Below, piece by piece: positions 45,515-53,542 of a stretch of DNA of 64,000 bases. Each line of letters opens with the position of its first letter. Position 1 is the first letter of the stretch. Position numbers and translations under genes: made by a program. The notes below the pieces were generated by a model. It worked only from the letters and a program-made list of their open reading frames with translations. It did not search any database and had not been told where the DNA came from. This DNA comes from CAHJXF01 sp038225855 (GTDB taxonomy: Bacteria; Pseudomonadota; Gammaproteobacteria; Burkholderiales; Burkholderiaceae_D). The DNA lies in contig JBBRQU010000006.1 in the NCBI GenBank assembly GCA_038225855.1, positions 62,001 to 126,000 of the forward strand, written 5' to 3'.

Positions 45515-45811
45515 ATGATGGTCAAGTACGCACTGCTTGCCCGTGTCGAAGCGAAGCCCGGCAAGGAAAACGACGTCGAGAATTTTTTGAAGGGCGCACT
45601 GTCGCTCGCTCAGAAAGAACCCGGCACGCGGACCTGGTATGCGTGGAAGATCGACTCGAAGACTTTCGGCATCTTCGACACCTTCGACGATGAAGCCGGA
45701 CGCGACGCGCATCTGTCGGGCGAGATCGCAAAGGCGCTGATGGCCAATGCTGACACGCTGCTTGCCAAGCCGCCCGTGATCGAGAAGCTCGAAGTCCTAG
45801 CGGCGAAGTAA
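45515..45811 (+). CDS. antibiotic biosynthesis monooxygenase (ABM) domain protein
   Basis: The 98-residue protein is a single dimeric alpha/beta-barrel ABM domain (ALLARVEAKPGKENDVENFL, TRTWYAWKIDSKTFGIFDTF). Members are quinol monooxygenases or haem-degrading enzymes, or bind small molecules without catalysis. The role here is unknown. GAAAGGAA precedes ATG 45515 (a second ATG at 45518). It follows aceK by 34 bp. Confidence 0.88.
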   Translation: MMVKYALLARVEAKPGKENDVENFLKGALSLAQKEPGTRTWYAWKIDSKTFGIFDTFDDEAGRDAHLSGEIAKALMANADTLLAKPPVIEKLEVLAAK

Positions 45812-45815
45812 CAGC

Positions 45816-45945
45816 CCGAAGCGGCGGGGACCGAAGCGGCGGACCGAAGCGGCGGACCGAAGCGGCGGACCGAAGCGGCGGACCGAAGCGGCGGACCGAA
45901 GCCGCGGACCGAAGCGGCGGACCGAAGCGGCGGACCGAAGGAGCG
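45816..45945. repeat. 13-bp tandem repeat array (about 10 copies)
   Basis: The unit CCGAAGCGGCGGA is repeated at 45831, 45844, 45857, 45870, 45883, 45896, 45909 and 45922, with a degenerate first copy at 45816 and partial last copy at 45935. Copies are nearly identical; one has CCGCGG instead of GGCGG. It fills the space between the convergent ABM and LysR genes and stops 4 bp before the LysR stop codon. Because 13 is not a multiple of three, it is not a protein repeat. Confidence 0.9.
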
Positions 45946-45948
45946 CCT

Positions 45949-46860
45949 TCAAGGCAGCAGCGCGCGACGCAAAGCCGGATCGGCAAGGCGCTCCAGAAAC
46001 CACTGCAACGCCTTGCCCTTTACGTTGGTATTCCACGAGCAATACATCGTGCCGGTCATGCGCGATTCGGCCAGCAGCTTGGGCACCAGCCGGCCGGCTT
46101 CGATATGCGGCATCGCGAAGCCGACCGGCAGGTTGCCGCAACCGAGCCCGGCCACCTGCGCGGCGATCTTGGCGTGCATATTCGGCACCGTCAGCACGTC
46201 CTGTCCGCCGAGCAAGCCGATGGTGACCGCCGGCAAGTTGCGTGCGCTGTCGCCGACCGCAACGGCGCGATGACGTCTCACGATTTCCGGCTTGATCGGC
46301 TCGGACGCGGCGGCGAGCGGGTGATGCGGCGCGACCGCGAACACCAGTTCGAGCTCGCCCAGAGGCCGGCTCTGATACCCGCTCGCCACGCGCTCGCCGC
46401 CAGGCGTGCTCGAAAACGTTCCGATCGCGAGATCGGCCCGACCCGACAGCAGAGCTTCCCAGGTGCCCGACAGCACTTCGGTGAACAGGCGCAAACGCGT
46501 ACCGGGCTCTTCGGCATAGAAGGTCGCAATCAGATCGAGCATGGTTTCGATGCGAACGATGGTGTCGAGCGCGATGCGCAATTCCACTTCCCAACCATGA
46601 CCCACGCGCCGCACGCGTCGCTGCAATTCGTTGGCCGCGTGCAAAAGATGTCGGCCCTCATGCAATAACTCGACTCCCGCAGGCGTTAGCTTGGCGCGAT
46701 GTCCGCGTCGATCGAACAGCAACACGTCCAGATCGCCTTCGAGCTTGCGCACGAGATAGGTCAGGGCCGACGGCACTCGACCGAGTTCCTCGGCCGCGCG
46801 AGCGAAACTGCCCTTGCGGTCGATCGCATCGAGGGCCTGCAATGCATCGAGGCTCAACAT
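45949..46860 (-). CDS. LysR family transcriptional regulator
   Basis: The 303-residue regulator has an N-terminal winged HTH (DRKGSFARAAEELGRVPSALTYLVRKLE, residues about 15-42) and a substrate-binding domain. It is divergent from the pirin/DoxX/b561 operon and is the likely regulator of it. The effector is unknown. ATG 46860 (MLSLDALQ) matches the family start; an upstream TTG was rejected. Confidence 0.92.
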   Translation of the reverse strand: MLSLDALQALDAIDRKGSFARAAEELGRVPSALTYLVRKLEGDLDVLLFDRRGHRAKLTPAGVELLHEGRHLLHAANELQRRVRRVGHGWEVELRIALDTIVRIETMLDLIATFYAEEPGTRLRLFTEVLSGTWEALLSGRADLAIGTFSSTPGGERVASGYQSRPLGELELVFAVAPHHPLAAASEPIKPEIVRRHRAVAVGDSARNLPAVTIGLLGGQDVLTVPNMHAKIAAQVAGLGCGNLPVGFAMPHIEAGRLVPKLLAESRMTGTMYCSWNTNVKGKALQWFLERLADPALRRALLP

Positions 46861-46977
46861 GTTCAAAAAATATGAATGAGTTCGTCAAATCGCTAGCCTA
46901 TCATTTCATGAGCAGCGGATATATCTTCAGTCTCTCCCCGCAATGATCGACTTTCGCCGGGTGGGGAAAGGTTGAAA
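46861..46977. promoter_or_regulatory. divergent LysR / pirin promoter region
   Basis: The 117-bp shared region is AT-richer than its surroundings. ATGAATGA (from 46873) and TCATTTCAT (from about 46901) form an imperfect inverted repeat with about 20 bp between, the sort of spacing a LysR dimer pair may use. This is the natural place for autoregulation and activation of the pirin operon. Exact operator boundaries are not certain. Confidence 0.4.
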
Positions 46978-47706
46978 ATGTCTGAAGTGATCGAAGGTTC
47001 ACAAGTTCGTCGCGGTGTTGATCGCGGTTTTGCGGAGCATGGCTGGTTGAAGAGCTGGCACAGCTTCTCGTTCGCCGAGTATCACGACCCGGAACACGTC
47101 AACTTCGGGCCGCTGCGGGTAATCAACGAGGATTTCATCGCGCCGTCGTCGGGCTTCGGCACGCACGGGCACCGCGACATGGAGATCATCACCTACGTGC
47201 TCGAGGGTGAGCTGACGCACAAGGATTCGATGTCGTCGGGCGGCGGAGACGGGGCCGTGATTCGTCCCGGCGACGTGCAGCGCATGAGCGCCGGAACCGG
47301 CGTGCTGCACTCCGAGTTCAATGGCTCGAATGACCGCACCGTCCACCTGCTGCAGATCTGGATCGTGCCGAACGTGTCCGGGATCGTGCCGAGCTACGAG
47401 GAGAAGCGTTTTTCGGATGCGGACAAGCGTGGGTGTCTGCGTCTGGTTGCGTCCAACGATGGGCGCGACGGCTCGGTCACGATCCATGCGAATGCGGCGC
47501 TGTACGCGGGGCTTTTCGAAGGCAAAGAAAGCGTGACCTACCCTCTCGCCGACGGGCGCAAGGCTTATCTCCATGTCGCTCGCGGCGCCATCGTCGTCGA
47601 TGGGCTGACGCTGACGGCTGGCGATGCGCTGAAGATCGAAGAGCCCGGCGACATCGTCATCGAGTCGGGCCGCGCTGCCGAAATCCTGCTCTTCGATCTC
47701 GACTGA
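46978..47706 (+). CDS. pirin family protein
   Basis: The 242-residue bicupin has the pirin metal site FGTHGHRDME with the second ligand set in GTGVLHSEFN, and a C-terminal cupin domain. Bacterial pirins can act as quercetin 2,3-dioxygenases or as redox-sensing partners. It is the first gene of the pirin-DoxX-b561-YceI-YceI group. AAAGG lies about 8 bp before ATG 46978. Confidence 0.92.
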   Translation: MSEVIEGSQVRRGVDRGFAEHGWLKSWHSFSFAEYHDPEHVNFGPLRVINEDFIAPSSGFGTHGHRDMEIITYVLEGELTHKDSMSSGGGDGAVIRPGDVQRMSAGTGVLHSEFNGSNDRTVHLLQIWIVPNVSGIVPSYEEKRFSDADKRGCLRLVASNDGRDGSVTIHANAALYAGLFEGKESVTYPLADGRKAYLHVARGAIVVDGLTLTAGDALKIEEPGDIVIESGRAAEILLFDLD

Positions 47707-47731
47707 TCACCAACTCCGGAAAGTGAATGCC

Positions 47732-48154
47732 ATGAAGACTATCGTCACCGATACCGCACACCCGGCCATCGCATTGGTCGGCCGCATTCTGCTCGCGCTG
47801 ATATTCATCTTGTCGGGGTTCGGCAAGCTCACCGGCTACTCCGGAACGGCGGCCTACATGACCGGCGCCGGCCTGCCGATGGTCGGGTTGCTGTTGCCGC
47901 TGACGATACTGATCGAGCTCGGCGGCGGCCTCCTGATCGCGCTCGGGCTCTTCACGAGGATCGTCGCCATCGTCATGTTCCTGTTCCTGATCCCGGTCTC
48001 GCTCGCGTTACATCACTTCTGGGACGTGCCTGCCGCTCAGGCCGCGGTGCAGCAGATCCAGTTCCTGAAGAACGTCGCGATCATGGGCGGGATGCTGCTG
48101 CTGGCGTTCGCGGGCCCCGGCTCGTGGAGTCTGGATGGCCGCCGCTCGCGATGA
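47732..48154 (+). CDS. DoxX family membrane protein
   Basis: The 140-residue membrane protein has four hydrophobic segments, with FILSGFGKLTGY and PLTILIELGGGLLIALGLFTR of the DoxX family. Such proteins are involved in membrane redox processes and oxidative-stress resistance. The start is ATG 47732, nine bases after an in-frame GTG, with GGAAAG at suitable distance. The stop overlaps the b561 start by four bases. Confidence 0.9.
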   Translation: MKTIVTDTAHPAIALVGRILLALIFILSGFGKLTGYSGTAAYMTGAGLPMVGLLLPLTILIELGGGLLIALGLFTRIVAIVMFLFLIPVSLALHHFWDVPAAQAAVQQIQFLKNVAIMGGMLLLAFAGPGSWSLDGRRSR

Positions 48155-48717
48155 AGGCGACCACCGGCACGCGCTACACAGCTACCGCCATCACGCTTCA
48201 TTGGGCGATGGCGCTGCTGATTCTGGGCGCGCTGTGCGTGGGCTGGTATATGGCCGATCTGCCGCTGACGCCCACCCGCGTCAGGCTTTTCAACTATCAC
48301 AAGTGGGTGGGAATCACGATCCTGTCGCTGGCGGCGGCGCGCTTGCTGTGGAGACTCTTTCATCGGCCGCCGCCGTTGCCCGAGGATCTTCCGTATTGGC
48401 AACAGCGGGCTGCGCATGCGACGCACTGGTTGCTGTATGCATTTTTTTTCGCGGTGCCGCTCGCCGGTTGGGCCTTCACGTCGGCCGCCGGATTTCCGGT
48501 CGTGTATCTCGCTGTGATTCCGCTGCCCGATTGGGTCCCGGTCGACGAGGCGCTCGCGGAACTGCTCGCGACGCTGCACGCGATGCTCGCGTACAGTCTC
48601 GCGGCCGTGGTGCTGCTGCACATCGCGGCCGCCATCAAGCACGCGTCTGAAGACCGACCCGAGAGCTATATGCGTCGGATGTTTCCATCCCGCGCCCAGG
48701 TTCCGCCACCGTCATGA
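48151..48717 (+). CDS. cytochrome b561 family protein
   Basis: The 188-residue protein has four transmembrane helices and four candidate haem-ligand His: TLHWAMA in helix 1, NYHKWVG in helix 2, ATHWLLY in helix 3 and LLHIAAA in helix 4. It shuttles electrons in the membrane, for example from quinol. YceI homologues commonly accompany it. The start overlaps doxX, and the stop overlaps the first yceI gene. Confidence 0.92.
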   Translation: MKATTGTRYTATAITLHWAMALLILGALCVGWYMADLPLTPTRVRLFNYHKWVGITILSLAAARLLWRLFHRPPPLPEDLPYWQQRAAHATHWLLYAFFFAVPLAGWAFTSAAGFPVVYLAVIPLPDWVPVDEALAELLATLHAMLAYSLAAVVLLHIAAAIKHASEDRPESYMRRMFPSRAQVPPPS

Positions 48718-49325
48718 GGAAAGCCATGCATCGCCATCGCCCGTTGCCGCCGCTCGCTTGCACGCTCGCGCCCGCCTTCGCTTGCGCGCTGGTTGCCGTG
48801 CTTGTTCCGGCTGCCGCATCGGCCGCGCAAAAGCTCGTGCCCGCACAAAGCGAGGTCGCCTTCACGAGCAAGCAGATGGGCGTTCCGGTGCAAGGCAAAT
48901 TCGAACGCTTCGACGCCCAGGTGAACGTCGATCCCGCCAGACCCGAAGCCGGCAAGGTATCGTTCACGGTCGATCTGGCCAGCGCCGCCATCGGCACAGC
49001 CGAGGCCGCCGCCGAATTGAAGAAGCCCGACTGGTTCAACGTCGCGAAATTTCCTTCGGCGAATTTCCAGTCGAGCAGCATCAAGTCGCTGGGCAACGGC
49101 AAGATCGACATGACCGGCAAGCTGACCATCAAAGGCATCAGCAACGAGATCCACGTGCCGATGACGCTCGCGCAGCAGGGCGACACCTTGAAGGTCAGCG
49201 GCGAGTTCACGATCAAGCGGCTCGACTACAAGATCGGCGCGGGCGAATGGGGCGACACCAGCCTTGTCGCGAACGAGGTTCTGGTGAAGCCGCGCCTGAC
49301 CATTCAGGGCGCTGCGACGCCCTGA
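48714..49325 (+). CDS. YceI family periplasmic protein (first copy)
   Basis: The 203-residue lipocalin-like protein has a signal peptide (ending ASAA, about residue 38) and the YceI motif set: SEVAFTSKQMGVPVQGKFERF, KPDWFNVAKFPSANFQS and KGISNEIHVPM. YceI proteins bind isoprenoid-type lipids, such as polyprenyl chains. It overlaps the b561 stop. A second YceI follows 58 bp later. Confidence 0.92.
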   Translation: MRKAMHRHRPLPPLACTLAPAFACALVAVLVPAAASAAQKLVPAQSEVAFTSKQMGVPVQGKFERFDAQVNVDPARPEAGKVSFTVDLASAAIGTAEAAAELKKPDWFNVAKFPSANFQSSSIKSLGNGKIDMTGKLTIKGISNEIHVPMTLAQQGDTLKVSGEFTIKRLDYKIGAGEWGDTSLVANEVLVKPRLTIQGAATP

Positions 49326-49383
49326 GGCGTTTCGGCAGCACCCATCAGATCCGACCCGACTCACATCAACGAAGGGACACATC

Positions 49384-49959
49384 ATGAAGAAAATCATCAC
49401 CGCATCGATGGGCGCCGCGCTCCTCGCGGCAACGACGTTTGCACATGCCGAGTCGGCCGGCTACATGATCGAACCCGCGCATTCGTCGGTCGTTTTCGAA
49501 GTGAAGCACTTCGGCACATCGACGATTCGCGCGCGCTTCAACGTCAAGAGCGGCACGATCACGATCGATCCTGCGGCGAAGACCGGCAAGGCCGACATCG
49601 TCGTCGATGCCGCATCGGTGGCCTCAGGCTTGCCGGACTTCAACGACATTCTGAAGGGCGCGAAATATTTCAACGTCGAAACCTACCCGGACGTGACTTT
49701 CGTCGCGACCGACTTTCGCTTCGATGGCGACAAGATCACACAGGTCAGCGGCAGTCTCACGATGATCGGCAAGACCAACCCGGTGACCCTGAATGGGACC
49801 AACTACAACTGCTACCAGAGCCCCGTACAAAAGAAGCAGGTTTGCGGCGGCGACTACGTCACCAGCATCAAGCGCAGCGAGTGGAACATCAATGGCGGCA
49901 TTCCCTTCATGTCGGACGACACCAGGCTATTGATCCAGATCGAAGCGACGCGCAACTAA
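49384..49959 (+). CDS. YceI family periplasmic protein (second copy)
   Basis: The 191-residue protein has a signal peptide (about 1-22, ending AHAE) and the YceI pattern: AHSSVVFEVKHFGTSTIRARF, NDILKGAKYFNVETYPDVTF, and NPVTLNGTNYNCYQSPVQKKQVCGGD with two Cys. It diverges clearly from the first copy and is nearer to the canonical E. coli YceI length. GAAGGGAC precedes the ATG. Confidence 0.92.
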   Translation: MKKIITASMGAALLAATTFAHAESAGYMIEPAHSSVVFEVKHFGTSTIRARFNVKSGTITIDPAAKTGKADIVVDAASVASGLPDFNDILKGAKYFNVETYPDVTFVATDFRFDGDKITQVSGSLTMIGKTNPVTLNGTNYNCYQSPVQKKQVCGGDYVTSIKRSEWNINGGIPFMSDDTRLLIQIEATRN

Positions 49960-49982
49960 GAACCTATCCGTGAATAGGTTCT
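49959..49982 (+). terminator. hairpin after the YceI operon
   Basis: AGAACCTAT (49959-49967) and ATAGGTTCT (49974-49982) form a perfect 9-bp stem with loop CCGTGA. It overlaps the final stop codon and ends the pirin-yceI operon. It lacks a T-run, so it may be rho-assisted or a stabilising stem. Confidence 0.6.
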
Positions 49983-50081
49983 AAGTCGCGTCCGAAGCGC
50001 CCGCCGATGGTCGAGCCCTTTCTCGAGACCGCGCCGGCCGGTCCCCTCCGCTCGCTGTGCCGCTGCTATAGTTCGCGCGCC

Positions 50082-50507
50082 ATGACTGCCCACCGCCGCC
50101 CGCTCGCGTGGCTCCTCTTCGTTGCCCTGCTATTCGTGCAAGTCGCGAATGCAGCCCACGCCTGCGCGCGTGAGGCATCGTCTGCCGCCGATGAGTTCAT
50201 TGCGTTCTCGATGGTCGACCAGTCATCCGGCGCGATGGCGGGCTGCGAGGAAATGCAGGCGGCTGGAAGCGATCGCGGCCTCACCTCATCGCCGCTTTGC
50301 GTCGAGCACTGCACTCACGCCACGCAGGCGACGGCCGATGCACACGCCGCCGTGCTGCATTGGCTCTCCGCCCCGCTGCTCGGGATCTTCTTCGTTCTTC
50401 CCGCGCTCGACCCTGCGTTCGACACGCTGGTGTGTTCAGAAGCGCCAGGCATGGGGAGATCGATCGCACCGGCCATTGCCATCCTGCTGGGTCGCTTTCT
50501 CTCTTAG
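50082..50507 (+). CDS. Cys-containing exported protein, CopL-like, start of copper efflux operon
   Basis: The 141-residue protein has an N-terminal hydrophobic signal (LLFVALLFVQVANA) and a small domain with several Cys and His (HACAREAS, CEEMQ, LCVEHCTHATQ). A second hydrophobic segment follows, then the C-terminus RSIAPAIAILLGRFLS. Short exported proteins of this sort open copper-resistance operons; the resemblance to CopL is general, not proven. It lies 78 bp before the CusC-like gene. The DNA before the ATG holds TATAGT only 10 bases upstream of the start, so the transcript may be nearly leaderless. Confidence 0.65.
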   Translation: MTAHRRPLAWLLFVALLFVQVANAAHACAREASSAADEFIAFSMVDQSSGAMAGCEEMQAAGSDRGLTSSPLCVEHCTHATQATADAHAAVLHWLSAPLLGIFFVLPALDPAFDTLVCSEAPGMGRSIAPAIAILLGRFLS

Positions 50508-50585
50508 TTCCCCGCTTCGCACTCGGTAGATTCGTACGCGACGCGGCATGCGTCGCGCTGTCGGCATCGACGTTTGGGGAACACC

Positions 50586-51968
50586 ATGCATCGTTTGGAA
50601 TCGGCGGGCGCGCGATGCGCTCGCAGTGTGATCACCGTCGTGATCACGATGGGCGCGGCAAGCGCTTGCGCAGAAGCGCCGACGTTCAGCTCGACGCTGC
50701 CGTCGACAGCGCCGGATACGCATGTCTCCGCGCAAACATCCGCTCCAACGCTGAGCGCGGACGACGCGGTGCGGCTCGCGATCGGCCGCTCGCAACGCAT
50801 CGTCGCAAGCACTCTGCAAATCGATGCGGCACGCGACCGCGCAATTGCCGCAGGCAAGCGGCCGGATCCGGTCTTCACCACGGGCCTCCAGTCGGTGCCG
50901 CTCAATGGACCGGATCGCCTGAAGCTTCACAACGACAGCTTCACGATGACGGCGTTTGGCATCAAGCAGGAGCTGACCAGCCGCGACAAATTGGCCGCGC
51001 GCGCCGAGCGCTATGCACGCGAGGCCGAGAGAGGCGACGCTGCGCGCGCTCTGTCCATGGTCGAGATCGCGCGCGATACCCGCCTGGCGTGGCTTGCGCG
51101 CTCATATCTCGAAAGCACGGTGGTCTTGTTGGACAATGCGGCACGCGAAGTGGCGCATCACATCGAAGCGGTCGATGCTGCCTATCGTGGCGGGCGCGGC
51201 ACACAAAGCGAGTCGATTGCGATTCGCACCGAACTCGAACGCATCGCCGATCGTCAGCGCCAGAACGCGCGCGACCTCGCGGTTGCGCATGCCCGGCTCG
51301 CGCGCTGGATCGGCGAAGCCGAAGCGCAACCGCTGGCCGAGCGCTCGCCGATCGACGCGCGCCCTGATCTCACCGAAACGCGAGGCGCGCTGCCCAGAAA
51401 GCTCGATGCGCATCCCGCACTCAAGCGCTTGGCCGCACAAGAAGCAAGCGCGCGCGCCGAGGCCGAGATGGCACGCACCGAACGCAGCGCCGACTGGAGC
51501 GTCGAGCTTGCGGTCGGCGTGCGTCGACCGACGTATTCGAACCTCGGCACGATCAACTTCTCGATCCCGATCACGTGGAATCGCGCCGAGCGCCAGGATC
51601 GCGAATGGGCAGCGCGCCGCGCCGAGGCCGATGCGGCGGCGGTGGAACTCGAGGAGGCACGCCGCATCGCCGTCAGCGATTTGCGCGCGGCGAGCGACGC
51701 CTGGCAACACGATCGCGAACGGCTGACGCGCTACGACGCAGCCTTCATCCCGCTCGCACAGGAACGCAGCAGTGCCGCGCTCGCCGCGTGGCGCGGCGGG
51801 GCCGGCAATCTCGCGTCAGTGCTCGACGCGCGGCATGCGGAAATCGAGACGCGGCTCGACCAACTCAAGCTCGAACGCGAGCTGGCCGAAACCGCCGTCC
51901 AACTCGACTACTGGCTTTCCGCCGATGCGCCCGAGGCCGCAATCGGAACGCGACAAGGAGAACGATGA
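50586..51968 (+). CDS. outer-membrane factor of a metal RND efflux system (CusC/CzcC-like)
   Basis: The 460-residue TolC-family protein has long coiled-coil-like helices (LERIADRQRQNARDLAVAHARLARW, later DQLKLERELAETAVQL) and two repeats of the outer-membrane fold. An N-terminal signal ends near SACAEA. Its position before CusB- and CusA-type genes identifies its role. The ATG at 50586 follows GGGGA; an upstream in-frame TTG is less likely. It overlaps the CusB-like gene by ATGA. Confidence 0.88.
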   Translation: MHRLESAGARCARSVITVVITMGAASACAEAPTFSSTLPSTAPDTHVSAQTSAPTLSADDAVRLAIGRSQRIVASTLQIDAARDRAIAAGKRPDPVFTTGLQSVPLNGPDRLKLHNDSFTMTAFGIKQELTSRDKLAARAERYAREAERGDAARALSMVEIARDTRLAWLARSYLESTVVLLDNAAREVAHHIEAVDAAYRGGRGTQSESIAIRTELERIADRQRQNARDLAVAHARLARWIGEAEAQPLAERSPIDARPDLTETRGALPRKLDAHPALKRLAAQEASARAEAEMARTERSADWSVELAVGVRRPTYSNLGTINFSIPITWNRAERQDREWAARRAEADAAAVELEEARRIAVSDLRAASDAWQHDRERLTRYDAAFIPLAQERSSAALAAWRGGAGNLASVLDARHAEIETRLDQLKLERELAETAVQLDYWLSADAPEAAIGTRQGER

Positions 51969-53542
51969 TGCGCAATAAACTCGTCGCGGTCTCGATCACG
52001 GCGCTGCTCGTCGCGGGTGGCTGGGGACTCTATGCGCTCGGCGAACGGCAGGGCGCGCGCAATGCTCCGTCGTCACCATCGAAGGCAATCGATGCCGCGG
52101 TCGCCACCGCCCCCAAGTCCGCAGATGCCGCGTCCAACGATGGCAAGAAGGTGCTGTACTACCACGACCCGATGGTGCCCGGACCGAAGTTCGACAAGCC
52201 CGGCAAGTCGCCCTTCATGAACATGCAACTGGTGCCGGTGTATGCCGACGGCGGCGCGGGCGGCAAGGACGCAAGCGGTGTCACCATCAATTCACGCGCG
52301 CAACAGAACCTCGGCATCCGTACGGCCGAAGTCGTGACCGGCACGCTCGCGCCCGGCATCGATGCGGTCGGCAGCGTGGCATGGAACGAGCGCGATGTCG
52401 CAGTCGTCGCCGCGCGCGCCAACGGCTATGTCGAGAAGCTGTTCGTGCGCGCGCCGCTCGATCCGGTCGCGAAGGGGCAAGCGCTCGCAGCGCTCTATGT
52501 TCCGGACTGGGTCGCCGCGCAGGAGGAATACCTGGCGGTGCGACGCATGAGCGCGTCCGACCCCTCGCATTCCGACATGAAGCCGCTGGTCGATGGCGCG
52601 CGGCAGCGCATGCGGCTGGCCGGCATGAGCGACGCGCAGATCGCACGGGTCGAGTCCGTCGGCAAAGTCGAGCCGCGCATCACGATGGTGGCGCCGATCG
52701 CCGGCGTGGTCGGCGAGCTTAATGTGCGGGAAGGCGCCGCAGTGACGCTCGGCATGCCGATCGCGCGCATCAATGGGCTCTCGACCGTGTGGATCAACGC
52801 CGAGTTGCCCGAGGCGCTTGCCGCCCAGTTGAAGCCCGGTAGTAGAGTCGAGGCGAAGTCACCGGACGGCGCGGTCGTGATGGGCAAGGTGGGCGCCTTG
52901 CTGCCGGAGGTCAACGCGCAGACGCGCACGCTCAAGGTTCGCATCGAAGTCGACAACGCGGAACGGAAGCTCTTTCCTGGCATGTTCGCGACGCTGCGAT
53001 TCAAGCCTTCCGCGCGTGACGACATGCTGCTGATTCCGACCGAAGCGATCATCGCGACCGGCACCCGCACCATCGTCATGCTGGCCGAGGATGGCGGGCG
53101 CTTCACGCCGGTCGAGGTCACGCCGGGCGTCGAGTCAAACGGCAAGACCGAGATCAAGAAAGGATTGAAGGCGGGCCAGCGCGTAGTGCTGTCGGGCCAG
53201 TTCCTGCTCGATTCGGAAGCCAGCCTGAAAGGCGTCGAAGCGCGTCAAAGCGCGAGTCCCGAAACCAGCGTGGCGCCTGCGGCTCAACAGCCGCCCCGCT
53301 ATCACGGGACCGGCAAGGTCGAGGCCATTGCCAAGGACCAGATCACGTTGTCACATGGGCCGATCCCGGCGCTCAAGTGGAACGCGATGACGATGGGCTT
53401 TCGTGCGCCGACCAAGGGCGCACCGAAAGACCTCGCAGTCGGCGCGAATGTCGACTTCGAAATCCAGCCGATGGACGACGGTCAGTACCAGATCGTGACG
53501 ATCCAGCCGCGCAGTGCTCCATCCACCGGCGCGAAACCATGA
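51965..53542 (+). CDS. cusB: copper/silver RND periplasmic adaptor CusB with fused CusF-like domain
   Basis: The 525-residue adaptor starts with a membrane anchor (residues 7-24). A heavy-metal-binding segment (YYHDPMVPG ... SPFMNMQLVPVY, about 65-93) has Met residues where Cys occur in other HMBD domains. The barrel-sandwich and lipoyl-type domains occupy 105-430. The last 80 residues are CusF-like: H464, W472, M475 and M477 keep the exact spacing of the CusF copper site (His36, Trp44, Met47, Met49 in E. coli). The chaperone is thus covalently part of the adaptor. It overlaps cusA by ATGA. Confidence 0.92.
   Translation: MMRNKLVAVSITALLVAGGWGLYALGERQGARNAPSSPSKAIDAAVATAPKSADAASNDGKKVLYYHDPMVPGPKFDKPGKSPFMNMQLVPVYADGGAGGKDASGVTINSRAQQNLGIRTAEVVTGTLAPGIDAVGSVAWNERDVAVVAARANGYVEKLFVRAPLDPVAKGQALAALYVPDWVAAQEEYLAVRRMSASDPSHSDMKPLVDGARQRMRLAGMSDAQIARVESVGKVEPRITMVAPIAGVVGELNVREGAAVTLGMPIARINGLSTVWINAELPEALAAQLKPGSRVEAKSPDGAVVMGKVGALLPEVNAQTRTLKVRIEVDNAERKLFPGMFATLRFKPSARDDMLLIPTEAIIATGTRTIVMLAEDGGRFTPVEVTPGVESNGKTEIKKGLKAGQRVVLSGQFLLDSEASLKGVEARQSASPETSVAPAAQQPPRYHGTGKVEAIAKDQITLSHGPIPALKWNAMTMGFRAPTKGAPKDLAVGANVDFEIQPMDDGQYQIVTIQPRSAPSTGAKP

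Noticed and set aside
45522..45986. Repeat protein with RSAASVRRFGPPL units on the minus strand
   Set aside because: The pattern comes from reading the 13-bp DNA tandem repeat in shifting frames; it has no start signal and overlaps the ABM gene.
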